Positions 1-9,173 of a stretch of 64,000 nt of DNA are shown piece after piece. Source of the DNA: CAZUHB01 sp964620445 (lineage in GTDB: Bacteria > Planctomycetota > B15-G4 > CAYZWU01); contig CAZUHB010000004.1 in assembly GCA_964620445.1 (NCBI GenBank), forward strand, positions 62,001 to 126,000, read 5' to 3'. The translations under genes were made by a program, and so were the position numbers. The notes below the pieces were generated by a model. That model was not told the DNA's origin. It did not search any database and worked only from the letters and a program-made list of their open reading frames with translations. Numbering within the stretch: position 1 is the first letter of the stretch; each line of letters starts with the position of its first letter.

Positions 1-1445
1 GCTGGAACGTCTGGGGTGTGGTCAGAAGCCTGGACGGCAAACCCGTGGCTGGTGCGCGCGTTCTTCTCTGGTACGTCGGCGTCGAACAGGCCTGGACAAA
101 GAGAGCCGGCCAACCGCTCCATTGCCCCGCGATGGTCGAGGCATCGACAGGCTCGATCGGCGTCTACCAGGCCTTCGTGCCCCTTCCCGAGCGATTCGCG
201 AAGCTTGCCGACCTCGCCTGCTTTCCCGGTGAGATCGGCGGAACCGCCGCCGCCCCGCGGCAGGGATTCGCCGGGGAACCCGACTCGTGCCGACCCTTCC
301 GCCTCCCTTCGCCCGCGGGAAAGGAACGCGTCGTGAGGATCGACTTCGTTCTCGTTCCGGGCGCGCTCCTCGCGGGACGCGTTCTGACCGCCGAAGGGGC
401 TCCGGTTTACGGAGCGGATGTGACGGCGCACCGTGCCGATCTCTCCAGCAGCCGGCAGGAGCAGGACCTTCCAATCCATTCCGAGGCGACTACCGATCCC
501 GAGGGCGTCTACGTCATCGCATTCAGGGAGGAATTCCTTTGCGGCTTGAGCGCCCGGAAGAACGGTGTCGGTGCGGGTTCGGTCGATCCGATCCCCTTGG
601 TTCCGTCCGCCGATCTGGAGGCGCCCGATCTCGTCCTCGGCGATGCGGGCAGGATTTCGGGTTTGGCGATCTATCCCGACGGCAGCCCGATCGGCGAACT
701 CCCGATCATGGCCCGCGCCGAGAGGATCTTCGATCCCGGGGCCCCGGGGTTGGAACGATCAACCGTCTTGACCGATCGCGAGGGGAGCTTTGAGTTCCGG
801 GGACTCAAGCCGGGAACATACGACCTCATGACCGACCGGACCAGAGGCCTCTGGGAACTCCACGACACGGGCGAGCGCGATGTGTGCATCGTTGTCGACG
901 CCCACAGGATCGAGATCGTGCTGCGAGACGAGAAGGGTCTCCTCCTGCCCCGCGTCTTCGTGAGTTGCCTGGGAGGGTGGAGCGAGCGGAACCGACTCGT
1001 GCCTTTCGGCCGGACGATGGAATGGATCGACACCAATCCGGTTCTCGTTGCGGCGGCCGCGGCCGATCGGATGCCGGCGCGGCAATGGGTGTTCTTCGGC
1101 GAGGCGCAACGGGAGGCAACGGTCGAGCTGGTCCTGCCGAAAGCCCTGCCCCCCGGACAGTTGGACCTGGCCGTCGTCGGTCCCGATGGCAAGCCCGCCC
1201 CGTATATCAACGCCCATTTCACCATGATGTCCGATGGCGAAGAATGGTTCGGACACGTGGACTGCAACTACTTTTCGAGGAGCGAGAACGGCCGGTTCAT
1301 GATACCGCTCCTGCCGGGAAAATATTCTTTCTGGATCAGCATGCGGTACTATTCGTCGGCGCTCATCACCGGTGTGGAGGTCCGTTCAGGAGAGACGACA
1401 TCCGCCGAGGTCGGTGCTCAAATCGAATGGAATCTGAACAGGTAG
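1..1445 (+). CDS. Carboxypeptidase-regulatory-like (beta-sandwich repeat) protein, 5' end cut by window
   Basis: The frame is already open at base 3 and reads N-V-W-G-V before the GTG at 18, so the gene starts upstream of the window; about 480 residues are visible. The protein is a string of Ig-like or carboxypeptidase-regulatory-like modules, recognised by repeats such as G-x-V-x-x-x-D-G-x-P-V-A-G-A near the start, G-R-V-L-T-A-E-G-A-P-V-Y-G-A near residue 120, and F-E-F-R-G-L-K-P-G-T-Y-D-L near 260. The last module ends in a P-L-L-P-G-K-Y-S-F-W strand. Such proteins are normally exported and act at the cell surface or in the periplasm. No catalytic motif is visible. The gene cut by the right edge of the window (minus strand) is of the same type. 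Function unknown; the domain type is fairly sure. Confidence 0.75.
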   Translation, partial: WNVWGVVRSLDGKPVAGARVLLWYVGVEQAWTKRAGQPLHCPAMVEASTGSIGVYQAFVPLPERFAKLADLACFPGEIGGTAAAPRQGFAGEPDSCRPFRLPSPAGKERVVRIDFVLVPGALLAGRVLTAEGAPVYGADVTAHRADLSSSRQEQDLPIHSEATTDPEGVYVIAFREEFLCGLSARKNGVGAGSVDPIPLVPSADLEAPDLVLGDAGRISGLAIYPDGSPIGELPIMARAERIFDPGAPGLERSTVLTDREGSFEFRGLKPGTYDLMTDRTRGLWELHDTGERDVCIVVDAHRIEIVLRDEKGLLLPRVFVSCLGGWSERNRLVPFGRTMEWIDTNPVLVAAAAADRMPARQWVFFGEAQREATVELVLPKALPPGQLDLAVVGPDGKPAPYINAHFTMMSDGEEWFGHVDCNYFSRSENGRFMIPLLPGKYSFWISMRYYSSALITGVEVRSGETTSAEVGAQIEWNLNR

Positions 1446-1498
1446 CTTTCGCCGCCTATCCCGGGGACCGATCTGCCAGGGTGGAAAATGTATCAAAA

Positions 1499-1527
1499 TT
1501 GACATATCTGTACGGCCATGGTATAAG
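1499..1527 (+). promoter_or_regulatory. Candidate sigma-70 type promoter
   Basis: TTGACA at 1499-1504 and TATAAG at 1522-1527 are separated by exactly 17 bases, near consensus, and lie 67 bases before the first ATG of the PQQ-type propeller gene. Transcription would start near 1534. Confidence 0.6.
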
Positions 1528-1593
1528 AAAACCGTCTCCATCGGGATCCTTAACCTGCATCACCTGTCGATCACTGTCTCGAACGGGAGAGGG

Positions 1594-3192
1594 ATGATGA
1601 ACATGAAGAGCTTCCCAACGATCGTGTGCGCGCTCCTTCTGATGGCTCAGGTTTCGTTTGCCCAGGGGTGGCAGACGATCGGCGCGAACTCGCGGCACAA
1701 CGGCCGGGGCGATGTGACCGGGCCTCTCGCGCCGGACGTCCTCTGGCAGGGCACGACCGAGTCGACCTGGTTCGGGTGCCAGTGCTACATCAGCGGCTCG
1801 CGCATGGTGACCATGCGGTTCCAGGGCGTGGATGTGTCTCCCATCGTGTGCTACGACGTGGACACGGGGCAGGAGCTCTGGTCTCTCGACTTCCCCGGGC
1901 AGAAGAGCCGTTCCATGCCGCTCGGCTGTCGCGATGGCCGGATCTACGCCGTCAACTACCAGGAGAACGCGGGCGGCGACGACCTCTATGCCCTCGATCC
2001 CCTGGACGGATCCACGATCTGGGTGGCGCCCGCCATGGTGCGTTTCAGCATCGTCCACGCCCTGACCTACGCGGACAACGGCGATCTCATCGTTCCCACC
2101 ATGTCTTACATTGCGCGCATCGATTGCGCCGACGGTTCGGTGGTGTGGCAAACGAACCGGAACATCCCCAACACCATGGCCGAGAGCCTCTGCGTGTACG
2201 GCGATCGAATCTACGGTTTCGAAGGATTCATCAACACGGGAAAGAAGCTGGTCGCCTACGACCTGACCTCGGGCGTCAAGCTCTACGAGTCGGCCGATCT
2301 CCCCGGGGACGGCGATCAGGAGTGCCCTCTCATGGTCGATTCCTACGGCCGCATCTACGTGATCCGCGACGGATCGGGCCTGATCCGCGCTTTCGACGAT
2401 ACGGGGAGCGGGTTCAGCGAGGTCTGGACCACGCCGACCGCCACGGGCGCGTCCGGTATGGGCACGTGGTCGCAGTTCGGGACCGGCATCGACGGCACGC
2501 TCTACTTCGTCGATGCCGCGGGGGATTCGCTTCAGCGCCTCGATCCTGAAACCGGCGGGGTTCTCGACCTTTCGCCGACGCTCGCCACGGAGATCCACCC
2601 CCGTGTGACCGTGGCGTCGAACGGGCTCCTCTATGTGAGCACCGGAACGGTGGGCGGCAGCCTCTACTGCCTCACCCCCGATCTCGCGGTGCTCTGGAGC
2701 GAAACCTTCAATTACAACTACTACAGCGGCCCGGCCCTGGGAGATCACGGCACGCTCGCCATGGCGGGCGACGGCACGAACATCAAGGTCTATCGCACGG
2801 ACAACACGCTCGTGGCCGACGCGTTCGAGATCTCGATGGCTGCCGGCGGAACGGTTCACTTCACGCTGCGCGCGGGACAGGCCCATGCCGGCCGGAACTA
2901 TCTCCTCTGCGGCAGCCTGAGCGGCACCGATCCGGGGACGCTCCTGCCGGGCGGCCTGGTCACCATTCCGCTGAACCGCGACTGGTTCACCACCTTTATC
3001 CTCGAACACCTCTACTGGCCGGTCTTCTCCGAGTTCTGGGGCGTGCTCGACGCGCAGGGGGAGGCAGTGGTCACGATGGAGGTTCCACCGCTCGGTCCGC
3101 AGTGGTACCAGTGGACCCTCTACTTTGCGTTCGCCACGACGAATCCGTGGGATTTCGCGTCGATACCGGTGGAGGTGTTCATCACCGACTGA
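1594..3192 (+). CDS. Secreted PQQ-type beta-propeller protein with Planctomycete-type C-terminal domain
   Basis: This 532-residue protein has a clear signal peptide (hydrophobic stretch ending A-Q-V-S-F-A-Q-G). From about residue 30 to 410 it carries repeated propeller blades of the PQQ/WD40-like type, for example L-V-A-Y-D-L-T-S-G-V and D-P-E-T-G-G. The last 115 residues form a separate all-beta domain (L-L-C-G-S-L-S-G-T-D-P-G ... F-A-F-A-T-T-N) also found at the end of the FG-GAP protein at 12523-13842. No PQQ-dehydrogenase catalytic residues or heme motif are evident, so a binding or structural role outside the cytoplasm is likelier than an enzyme. GGGAGAGGG lies directly before the first of three close in-frame ATGs (1594, 1597, 1603); 1597 has the best spacing. 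Confidence 0.8.
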   Translation: MMNMKSFPTIVCALLLMAQVSFAQGWQTIGANSRHNGRGDVTGPLAPDVLWQGTTESTWFGCQCYISGSRMVTMRFQGVDVSPIVCYDVDTGQELWSLDFPGQKSRSMPLGCRDGRIYAVNYQENAGGDDLYALDPLDGSTIWVAPAMVRFSIVHALTYADNGDLIVPTMSYIARIDCADGSVVWQTNRNIPNTMAESLCVYGDRIYGFEGFINTGKKLVAYDLTSGVKLYESADLPGDGDQECPLMVDSYGRIYVIRDGSGLIRAFDDTGSGFSEVWTTPTATGASGMGTWSQFGTGIDGTLYFVDAAGDSLQRLDPETGGVLDLSPTLATEIHPRVTVASNGLLYVSTGTVGGSLYCLTPDLAVLWSETFNYNYYSGPALGDHGTLAMAGDGTNIKVYRTDNTLVADAFEISMAAGGTVHFTLRAGQAHAGRNYLLCGSLSGTDPGTLLPGGLVTIPLNRDWFTTFILEHLYWPVFSEFWGVLDAQGEAVVTMEVPPLGPQWYQWTLYFAFATTNPWDFASIPVEVFITD

Positions 3193-3256
3193 GCCGATGG
3201 GAGAGCGACGCTCCCCGCGGGACTGGCCGGTGCATCGTGAGGATAGCCCGGGCCGG

Positions 3257-5593
3257 TCACTTCCCGCCGAAGCCCTGTCGCCACTCGAGCAGACTGAACC
3301 GGGGCGGCTCTCTGCCCATGAGATGGCGCACGAAGAAATCCCAGCACCGTTCCGCGGGATAGCCGCTTCCCAGGTTGTGCCCGAACCCCGGCAGGATCAG
3401 CATTTCGAACTCCCTGTCAGCCTGTATCAGGGCATTGACGAATCGCATGGCCGACGCCGACATGTTCACGTTCTGGTCGGTCTCCCCGTGAACGACGAGC
3501 AGTTTGCCCTGGAGACGGCCGGCGTTTTCCACGGCCGACTGGGACGCGTAGTGTTCGCCCAGCGGGTATCCCATCCAGAGCTCGTTCCACCACGCCTTGT
3601 CCGCGCGGTGATCGAAATTGCCGGCCAGAGCGATCGCCGTCTTGTAGAAATCGTGGTGATCGATGAGCGCCCAGGCGGCATTGTAACCGCCTGCCGAGAA
3701 CCCGTAGATGCCCACGCGCTCGAGGTCGATGAAGGGATACTCCTTCGCGGCCGAGTGGATCCACGAGATGCGGTCGGCGAAACCTCCGTCGGCCAGGTTT
3801 TTGTGACAGAGATCGTGAAACGCCTTGGATCGGTGCGATGTGCCCATGCCGTCCGCCTGAACGACCACGAAACCGAGTTCGGCCAGAGCCTGCTGCCGCC
3901 GTTTCACACCGAACGACGTGGGGGCGAAAGATCCCTGCGGCCCGGCATAGACCTCCTCGATGAGGGGGTACTTCTTTTCTCGATCGAGATGGGACGGGGC
4001 GAAGATTACGCCATGAATGTCGGTCTCGCCGTCCCGCCCCTTGGCGCTGAACGGAATGGGCACTGTCCAGCCTGCATCGAGAAGGGCGCTCACATCGGCT
4101 TGTTCGAGCGCACAGACCAGGGAGCCGTCTTTTGCGCGGCGCAGGTTGACCGCCGGCGCGCGGTCGACGCGCGAAAAGGTATCGATCACGTACGCGCCAT
4201 CGGGTGACCAGGCGATCTCGTGCGTGCCGTCGCCCTCGGTGAGGCGCACGAGATTCCGTCCATCGAAATCGACCGTGTAATGGTGCAGGTAATAGGGACT
4301 CTGGCCGGGCTCGCGGCCGCCCGCGCTGAACCAGATCTCCTGCCGCGCCTCGTCCACCCGTTCCACCGTGCGCACGGCCCACGCACCCCGGGTCACCTGC
4401 TGCCGGACCGCACCCGAGGCGCTGTCGACCAGGTAGAGGTGATTCCACCCATCCCGCTCCGACGCCCAGAGGATGGCACCGGTCTCCTCGAGAATATGAA
4501 AGACCCGCTTGTGCGGATCGATGAAGGTGTCGCTCTTCTCGTCGATGATCGTGCGCGCCTTGCCCGTTGCGGCATCGACCTCGAAAACGCGCACCCGTTG
4601 ATAGCCCCGGTCGGTCTTCACGAAAGTGAACCGGGTCAGGTCGGCAGACCAGTGCAACTCGGGTGCGCCGCCCCAATCGATCGGATCGACATCGACCTTC
4701 ACCGCGGCGCACTTTGGAAAACGCCGCTTGCCATCCCTGAGCTCGTCGGGCCGGGCCGGCTCGGGCTTCCGGGAGAGGTCGAAGATCCAGACCTCGCTCC
4801 GATCGACCCTGTCGCCGGGCAGGGGGTAGACCTGGCTCTCGGCAACAGGCCTCTCTTTCGGCAGGCCATATTCCACGGAACGGATCGTGTGCATTTTCTT
4901 GTTGGCGCCCCACTCGGTGAGGCAGGCCACGATCCGCTCCGAGTCGGGCGACCAGACCGGCCAGAGATAGCTGTGGCCCGCCTTGCCGTCGGTGGTGAGC
5001 TGGTATTCGTTCTCCGAGCGCAGTCGGCGGACGTGGAGGTTGTGATCCTTGTCGAACACCTGCCAGAGACCGTCCGGCGAAAGCCCTTTCTCAGGGGCTT
5101 CGCCGGGCTTTTTGCGCTGCCCGTCGGTTTTCCCTTTCCTCTCCGCCGCTTCGCCCACGGGGAAGCAGTGGTAGTCCTCCAGGGTGCAGCACCATCTCTT
5201 TCCGGCCGCGTCGAAATCGATCGAATCCCCTTTGAGCGAAAAGACGATCCTGTCGAAGGGCAGATCGTCGCTGGAAAAAACAGATTCCGCGGCCTTCGAA
5301 AGCGCCGCGGCCAGCCTGGAGTGATCGAAAGCCTCGGTGCGCGTCCCCCTGGCCGCGTCGACGAGAAAGAATCTCTTGCCGCCGGGCGTGCCCGCGACGT
5401 ACCAGAAGCGGTCAACCTCCGGCAGCCACCGGGCGTCGACCTTTCCGCCGACGACGAGCATTTCGTAATCGCCGTGGAAAACCTTGGCAGCCCGCTCGTA
5501 ATCGGAAAGCGTCCCCTGTGCCTCGAGGGAAGAACAGAGAAGAACGAACAGAGAACAGAAAAGAGCCGCTGTGCGGTAGCGAGAGGGTATCAT
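3257..5593 (-). CDS. Exported S9-family (dipeptidyl peptidase IV-like) serine peptidase
   Basis: The 778-residue protein starts with a signal peptide (core A-A-L-F-C-S-L-F-V-L-L-C) and has the DPP-IV layout: an N-terminal beta-propeller to about residue 500 and a C-terminal alpha/beta hydrolase. The catalytic triad is visible: Ser in G-F-S-A-G-G (about residue 632), Asp in H-G-E-T-D-Q-N-V (about 705) and His in G-F-G-H-N-L-G (about 738). Length fits family S9B. It should cleave short peptides in the periplasm. The ATG at 5593 is preferred to the TTG two codons earlier because GAGG lies six bases before it. A low-complexity K/G/E-rich insert near residue 150-170 is not typical of the family. 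It converges on the PQQ-type gene and diverges from the TPR gene. Confidence 0.9.
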   Translation of the reverse strand: MIPSRYRTAALFCSLFVLLCSSLEAQGTLSDYERAAKVFHGDYEMLVVGGKVDARWLPEVDRFWYVAGTPGGKRFFLVDAARGTRTEAFDHSRLAAALSKAAESVFSSDDLPFDRIVFSLKGDSIDFDAAGKRWCCTLEDYHCFPVGEAAERKGKTDGQRKKPGEAPEKGLSPDGLWQVFDKDHNLHVRRLRSENEYQLTTDGKAGHSYLWPVWSPDSERIVACLTEWGANKKMHTIRSVEYGLPKERPVAESQVYPLPGDRVDRSEVWIFDLSRKPEPARPDELRDGKRRFPKCAAVKVDVDPIDWGGAPELHWSADLTRFTFVKTDRGYQRVRVFEVDAATGKARTIIDEKSDTFIDPHKRVFHILEETGAILWASERDGWNHLYLVDSASGAVRQQVTRGAWAVRTVERVDEARQEIWFSAGGREPGQSPYYLHHYTVDFDGRNLVRLTEGDGTHEIAWSPDGAYVIDTFSRVDRAPAVNLRRAKDGSLVCALEQADVSALLDAGWTVPIPFSAKGRDGETDIHGVIFAPSHLDREKKYPLIEEVYAGPQGSFAPTSFGVKRRQQALAELGFVVVQADGMGTSHRSKAFHDLCHKNLADGGFADRISWIHSAAKEYPFIDLERVGIYGFSAGGYNAAWALIDHHDFYKTAIALAGNFDHRADKAWWNELWMGYPLGEHYASQSAVENAGRLQGKLLVVHGETDQNVNMSASAMRFVNALIQADREFEMLILPGFGHNLGSGYPAERCWDFFVRHLMGREPPRFSLLEWRQGFGGK

Positions 5594-5689
5594 CGGCAAC
5601 CTCGATCTGAGCGAGAGTCCCCGAGCTGGAGGACTCCCTTTTTCCGTGCCCGGTCAACCGGAACAGGATCCGTTTGTTACGTCTTCAAC

Positions 5690-5708
5690 GATAATGATTA
5701 TTAATGTA
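5690..5708. promoter_or_regulatory. Fur-box-like sequence in a divergent intergenic region
   Basis: GATAATGATTATTAATGTA agrees with the 19-base Fur consensus at about 14 positions, including the first nine. It lies in the 166-base gap between the divergent S9 peptidase and TPR genes, where an operator could act on both. The AT-rich patch stands out from the GC-rich surroundings. No iron gene is adjacent, so this could be coincidence. Confidence 0.25.
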
Positions 5709-5759
5709 AGTTTAATCCAGTCCGATCATTGAGTTCTTGCTTTTTGGATACCCTCCGCC

Positions 5760-8681
5760 ATGCTCCCGATCTTGATCGCCATCCTGCTGATGATCGTACC
5801 CGCGGCGCAGTCGGACGAGACCGACCGCCTCGCGGACGCCCAGGTTCTTTTCGAGAATGGAGAGACCGGCGCGGCCCTGCGTCTTCTCGAGGAACAGGTC
5901 GCCCTGAATCCCAACGACGAGGAGGCGTGGACCCTTCTCGGTCTGATGAATCGCCAGGCGGCGGATGAGCTGATCGACTCTGGTGGGGACCCGACCGGCT
6001 ATCTGGAGAGTTGCAGGGCGGCTCTCGAACAGTCCCTCGATCAGCAGCCTCTCGATCTGGATGTTCTGGCCGTCTACATCGACACCTGCGATCTCCTCGG
6101 CGCCTTCGGGCCGATCGTCGCGCGCGCGGAGAACGCCTCGGGCCGCCTCTACCTGCGCGACCGCACGGCGCCCCCCTGGCTGATCGAAGCGGCCGCGAGC
6201 GCGCGGGCGCGGCTGCTCATGGAGCAGAATCCGGGCGCCACACCGGAGTTCGTCGTCGATTTTGCCCACGCCCTGGACGCGCTGAATCACGCGGCCGACA
6301 GCGCCGGGCCGAGCGCCCATCTGGTGGGACTGCGCGCCGATCTCCTTCACTGGGCGGGCCTCTATCCCCTCGCCGTCGATTTGCTCGGTGCCTCTCTCCA
6401 CGCCATGCCAGGCCAGGTAGACCTTCACCGCCGTTTCATCGACCTGCACTTTTATCCTCAGATCGTCTACCGCCTTCCGGCCTTCTACGCGGAATTGAGC
6501 GCGGTGTACCCGGCCGATCCTACGGTGACGTGGTTCCGCGGCTACGCCGAACTGCTCGCCGGGGACCTGGCCCGGAAGGAACTGCGCCTCCAGGATGCCC
6601 GGGACCGCTACGAGTCGTGCTGCCGCTCGATGGACGAAGCGATTCTGCTCAGCCCCGGTTGGGCGGCGAGCGCCCGCGTCTACCGCTTCCGAGCGAAACT
6701 GGGGAAGGGGTGGTGCGCCCTGCGCGAGAGCGATCTCGAACGGGCCGGCGCTCTCTTTCTGGAGGCTCTCGAGTTCGCTCCCGACCTGCTCGATGAGAAG
6801 GACGGATTGGGCCGCTCCCTGCTCGATGCGGTAGGAAGGTTCGAGGCGGAAGTGGTGGCCGCCCAGCAGCTCGACCTCGGGCTGGAACTGGCGCGCAGGA
6901 TCGCGGAAGTTGTGGGAACGGACGCTCAGCTCTACAACAACCTCGGACTTCTGCTGCGCGACCATGGAAGCCAGGTTCAGCAAGACGCCCTCGCCGGGGA
7001 GAGCGGGATTCCGGCTGACGGCGATGATCCTGCCCGGGAGATTTTCGAGGAATCATGGAGCGCCTATGTCGAGGCGGCCGCACTCGATCCGAACAACGTG
7101 CGCATCGTGAACGATGCGGCGCTCATCCAGGTCTACCATCTGCGTGACGAACTCGACAGGGCGCGCCGTATGCTTCATGACGCGATCCGGATGGGAGAGG
7201 ACCAGATCGCCGCTCTCGGCGATCAGCCGGACGAAGCCGCACGCTACAGCCTGGCCCTGGCAGTCGGCGACGCCTGGCAAAACCTCGGCTATCTCGCCCA
7301 GTACGTGGACGAGGATTTCGAGAAGGCTGCCGAATGCTACAGGGCGTCGATCGGCACGAACAGCGGACCGCGACCGGCGGTGCGCGCCGCGCTCGACGAG
7401 GTGACGGGCAAGGCCGAACCGGGTCCCGATCCCTACAGCCGCGAAACCATCGCCGCCCGGATCGCGCGATCAGGCCGCCAATCGGAAGATGAGGCGAGCG
7501 GTGACGCGGCCGACAGGAGCGATCGTTCGAGGCGCCGTTCCTACTTTCGCAGGCTCTCGGCCATGAGAACCAGCCTGACCTGGGAACCGTCCTTCGATGC
7601 GGCCCGGGAGCGGGCGCGGCGCGAGAATCGTCCCCTCTTGGTCTACTACCGGCCCGACGGGCTCGCCGACATCGTGGTCTGGGCCGATCGCATCATCGCG
7701 ATGCCGGCTTTCGGCGAGCTGGCTGACGGCGTGGTCTGCGCGATCGCCGACAAGCAGCGTTACACCTACGTCGATCGCCGCGGCGACGGCCGGCCTGTCT
7801 GGTCGATCCGCTACGGCAACCTGACCTGTTCGGACCACATCCGGACGGCGGAAGAGTTTCTCGCGCTCTGGCCCGAGATGCGCCGTGAAGGAGAGCCGGT
7901 CGTTCCCGAGGAAGGCCTCTATTTCTTCACCGCCGGCGGAGAGCGGTTCGTGCCGGAGGGGGAACTCGATTACGACTTCAGAACGCTCTTCGAGTCTCTC
8001 CGCGAAAAATCGGGCGAACCGGAACCGGACAGGATTCTCGCCCTGCTCGAGGGTCAACTCGCCGGCGTCAACAAACCGAACAGGGCCGAGGCCGCCTCAC
8101 TTCTTCTCGATACCCCGGGCCGGCCGGCGCGACAGCGGCTGGAAGAGCTCTTGTTCGATCGAGCCACACCGGACGCGGGCCGCGCCGCCCTGGTGAACGC
8201 CCTTTCGGGCCGTGGCGACGAGTATTCGACATCACTCTACGAGGCTCTGATCCGCCAGTATGTCGACGCCGACCTGGCCGTGCTCGCCCTCGAGGCATGG
8301 TCGAGCGGCCGCAGCCACGAGCCGGTCCTCTACGCGCTTCACTGGTCGCCCCACGAGGAGGTACGCGCCGCGGCCGCCACCGCCCTGGCGCGCACGGGCA
8401 CGACGGCCGAGGTACGCCGCATCCTCCTCGCCCGACTCATCGCCTGCCCCGAGGAGGAACGGATCGCCGCGGCGCGCGCCCTCTTCCACGTGCGCGACCT
8501 GGTTCTGGGCGCGCTCGTTGCGCGTCTCGATCGCGAACCCGCCGGCAGAGTGCGCGCCGCTGTGTGCAACGTGCTCGCCGGCGTGGACGATCGTGATGCC
8601 CGCACCGCGCTGAAAGCGATCTGCGAGACCGATTCCGATCCGCGCGCGGCAGCCGCGGCCGCGCGTGCGCTCGGCGAGTGA
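5760..8681 (+). CDS. Exported TPR / thioredoxin-fold-like / HEAT-repeat protein
   Basis: The 973-residue protein begins with a short signal peptide (M-L-P-I-L-I-A-I-L-L-M-I-V-P-A-A). Residues 20-570 are helical TPR units (for example A-L-R-L-L-E-E-Q-V-A-L-N-P-N-D-E-E-A-W near residue 40). Around 612-720 is a region like thioredoxin-fold domains (A-R-R-E-N-R-P-L-L-V-Y-Y), but without the CxxC active site. From about 750 to the end are HEAT-like repeats rich in Ala, Leu and Arg. This suggests a periplasmic scaffold, not an oxidoreductase. The ATG at 5760 has no strong ribosome-binding site before it. Partner unknown. Confidence 0.75.
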   Translation: MLPILIAILLMIVPAAQSDETDRLADAQVLFENGETGAALRLLEEQVALNPNDEEAWTLLGLMNRQAADELIDSGGDPTGYLESCRAALEQSLDQQPLDLDVLAVYIDTCDLLGAFGPIVARAENASGRLYLRDRTAPPWLIEAAASARARLLMEQNPGATPEFVVDFAHALDALNHAADSAGPSAHLVGLRADLLHWAGLYPLAVDLLGASLHAMPGQVDLHRRFIDLHFYPQIVYRLPAFYAELSAVYPADPTVTWFRGYAELLAGDLARKELRLQDARDRYESCCRSMDEAILLSPGWAASARVYRFRAKLGKGWCALRESDLERAGALFLEALEFAPDLLDEKDGLGRSLLDAVGRFEAEVVAAQQLDLGLELARRIAEVVGTDAQLYNNLGLLLRDHGSQVQQDALAGESGIPADGDDPAREIFEESWSAYVEAAALDPNNVRIVNDAALIQVYHLRDELDRARRMLHDAIRMGEDQIAALGDQPDEAARYSLALAVGDAWQNLGYLAQYVDEDFEKAAECYRASIGTNSGPRPAVRAALDEVTGKAEPGPDPYSRETIAARIARSGRQSEDEASGDAADRSDRSRRRSYFRRLSAMRTSLTWEPSFDAARERARRENRPLLVYYRPDGLADIVVWADRIIAMPAFGELADGVVCAIADKQRYTYVDRRGDGRPVWSIRYGNLTCSDHIRTAEEFLALWPEMRREGEPVVPEEGLYFFTAGGERFVPEGELDYDFRTLFESLREKSGEPEPDRILALLEGQLAGVNKPNRAEAASLLLDTPGRPARQRLEELLFDRATPDAGRAALVNALSGRGDEYSTSLYEALIRQYVDADLAVLALEAWSSGRSHEPVLYALHWSPHEEVRAAAATALARTGTTAEVRRILLARLIACPEEERIAAARALFHVRDLVLGALVARLDREPAGRVRAAVCNVLAGVDDRDARTALKAICETDSDPRAAAAAARALGE

Positions 8682-8719
8682 TCCGGCTGCGCCGTCTCAT
8701 TCGGCGAGTGAGCCGGCTG
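8670..8719 (+). repeat. Short direct repeat over the stop codon of the TPR/HEAT gene
   Basis: CGGCGAGTGA-CCGGCTGCG occurs at 8670-8688 and again, with one base change, at 8700-8718, 30 bases apart. Each copy holds a TGA in the same frame, so the gene end is partly duplicated (Gly-Glu-stop twice). It looks like a small tandem duplication, and gives a back-up stop codon. Confidence 0.5.
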
Positions 8720-8878
8720 CGGTGTTACCCACTTTTACTTTCATTCCCGAAATTCCTGCGGTTACAGTTTTCGAAGAGCCGCATAATTAACCCGGCACCC
8801 AAAGGCACCCGATCGAGACCGGCGAATCATCGGTCCCGCCCTGCTGCGCGCGGATCTGATCAGAACTGGATCGTTGTC

Positions 8879-9055
8879 GTGAACCGCGATGATGAGCGAA
8901 ATCTCCCGAATGCTTCCCGTGACGATCAGCGTCCGCCTGTTGCCGGTTCCGGTATCGAGCGATATGCCGAACTCTGCCGCCGCATCCTGGCCGATCCCGA
9001 TCTCCTCGACGCGATTCTCGAGATCCTCGAAGAGCCCGACACCGAACCCGAATGA
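8879..9055 (+). CDS. Small acidic hypothetical protein (58 aa)
   Basis: A GTG-started frame encodes 58 residues, polar at the N-terminus with an acidic helix at the end (A-E-L-C-R-R-I-L-A-D-P-D-L-L-D-A-I-L-E-I-L). Codon use, with G or C in most third positions, matches the neighbours, and the pattern is that of an amphipathic helix. No convincing ribosome-binding site precedes the GTG. The rest of the 490-base gap between the TPR gene and the next long gene (8682-9173) shows nothing else I can recognise. It may be a real small gene or a chance frame. Confidence 0.35.
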   Translation: MNRDDERNLPNASRDDQRPPVAGSGIERYAELCRRILADPDLLDAILEILEEPDTEPE

Positions 9056-9173
9056 AGCTCCCACGCCGATCGGGGAGGCAGCGCTTCAGCCGCTGGGATA
9101 TGGAGCGCTGATCGGGTATCATGACCCTCGATAGCCGTTCCCATGATGGTGATGGCACGCAGGAGACCATTCG

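Noticed and set aside
8679..8711. Stop of the TPR/HEAT gene as a selenocysteine codon (TGA with a second TGA ten codons on)
   Set aside because: The extension is only nine residues with no redox motif, and the sequence is explained by a short duplication around the stop.
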